Assembly: GCF_026127265.1 (NCBI RefSeq) | Contig: NZ_WWFG01000001.1 | Location: forward strand, 2,767,501-2,831,500 | From: Nostoc sp. KVJ3 | GTDB taxonomy: Bacteria; Cyanobacteriota; Cyanobacteriia; Cyanobacteriales; Nostocaceae | Length of the DNA stretch: 64,000 bases | Direction: 5' to 3' | Shown here: in pieces, positions 63,686-64,000 of the stretch | Layout of the letters: every line of letters starts with the position of its first letter | Position numbering within the stretch: position 1 is the stretch's first letter | The notes under the pieces: generated by a model | Databases searched by the model: none | What the model was told of the DNA's origin: nothing | What the model saw: the letters and a program-made list of their open reading frames with translations, nothing else | Made by a program: the position numbers and the translations under genes

Positions 63686-64000
63686 TAATTTCTGTGAGCT
63701 TTATAACATATAAAATACGTTAGCGTAGCTAGTCGTAGACATCGCCAGCCATTGTTGCAACGTGTTGATATCACATTTAGCATTTCTCTCATCTAATTTA
63801 CGATTTTGGCATGAAGCATCTTGAAGGATTTCATTCATGCTGAATTCTTCTTGATAAAAAATCAATATTTATTTGATATGAAATTCTTGATTATTATGAA
63901 TTTCTGATGAAGACGGAAGCGCTTAATAGCAAATCATATAGTTATTAGGACTTACGCAAAACTATACGCGGTAGGGGCAATTCATGAATTGCCCTACCGG
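63686..64000. repeat. Intergenic end with dispersed repeats
   Basis: It contains GTCGTAGACATCGCC (63733-63747), the GGACTTACGCAAAA word (63949-63962, also near 61042) and an imperfect palindrome at 63970-63998 (GGTAGGGGCAATTCA / TGAATTGCCCTACC). No gene is seen up to the window edge. Confidence 0.6.

Overview
The window comes from a filamentous, probably heterocyst-forming cyanobacterium of the Nostoc/Anabaena type. This rests on the very frequent HIP1 octamer GCGATCGC, on photosynthesis genes (petM, ycf39, ycf54, chlH, a one-helix Hlip, nblR), on crtE, on a XisH/XisI pair and an ECF SigG/anti-sigma pair, and on many Nostoc-type dispersed palindromic repeats. The genus is inferred; no rRNA or tRNA gene is visible and no CRISPR array was seen.

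Layout. 0-6.5 kb: petM, ycf39, NAD kinase, an NblR-like regulator, a DUF192 lipoprotein, a DUF2949 protein, and a class V aminotransferase facing the other way. 6.5-8.4 kb: a gene-free stretch with a candidate structured RNA and a nest of three inverted-repeat elements, the innermost with a 6-bp target duplication. 8.4-20.1 kb: leuS, a gamma-glutamylcyclotransferase-like gene, the sigma/anti-sigma pair, two cell-wall enzymes (L,D-transpeptidase, M23 peptidase), a ComFB/CdgR-type c-di-GMP receptor, and lysC with an intergenic-type repeat captured in frame. 20.3-31.3 kb: a 2018-residue Calx-beta/helical-repeat protein, a broken NB-ARC/WD40 gene and a pseudokinase-TPR protein. 31.5-41.4 kb: mostly housekeeping genes (pdxJ, ycf54, a PAP2-like gene, crtE, folD, Nudix, AI-2E transporter, histidine kinase).

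42.6-48.7 kb is an accessory island: an alkaline phosphatase remnant, a ParE-type toxin with a frameshift beside an intact antitoxin, a VapBC-type pair, Uma2, a DUF262-AlbA_2 fusion, an orphan HigA, XisH/XisI, and HIP1-bounded repeats with a 57-bp period. chlH follows, then a candidate type II restriction-modification pair whose endonuclease family I do not recognise, then an Hlip gene with a good HLR1 (RpaB) site. The window ends with a minus-strand cluster of a dynamin-like GTPase, a nuclease-family remnant, an Hsp70/actin-fold ATPase resembling SrfB, and a helical protein of unknown family.

The strongest candidates for undescribed biology are the dynamin/Hsp70-like cluster (56.3-63.7 kb), the DUF262-AlbA_2 fusion (45.6-47.4 kb), the restriction pair (53.5-55.5 kb) and the helical-repeat array of the giant protein (21.7-24.1 kb). 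All functional statements come from reading motifs by eye; no database search was run.
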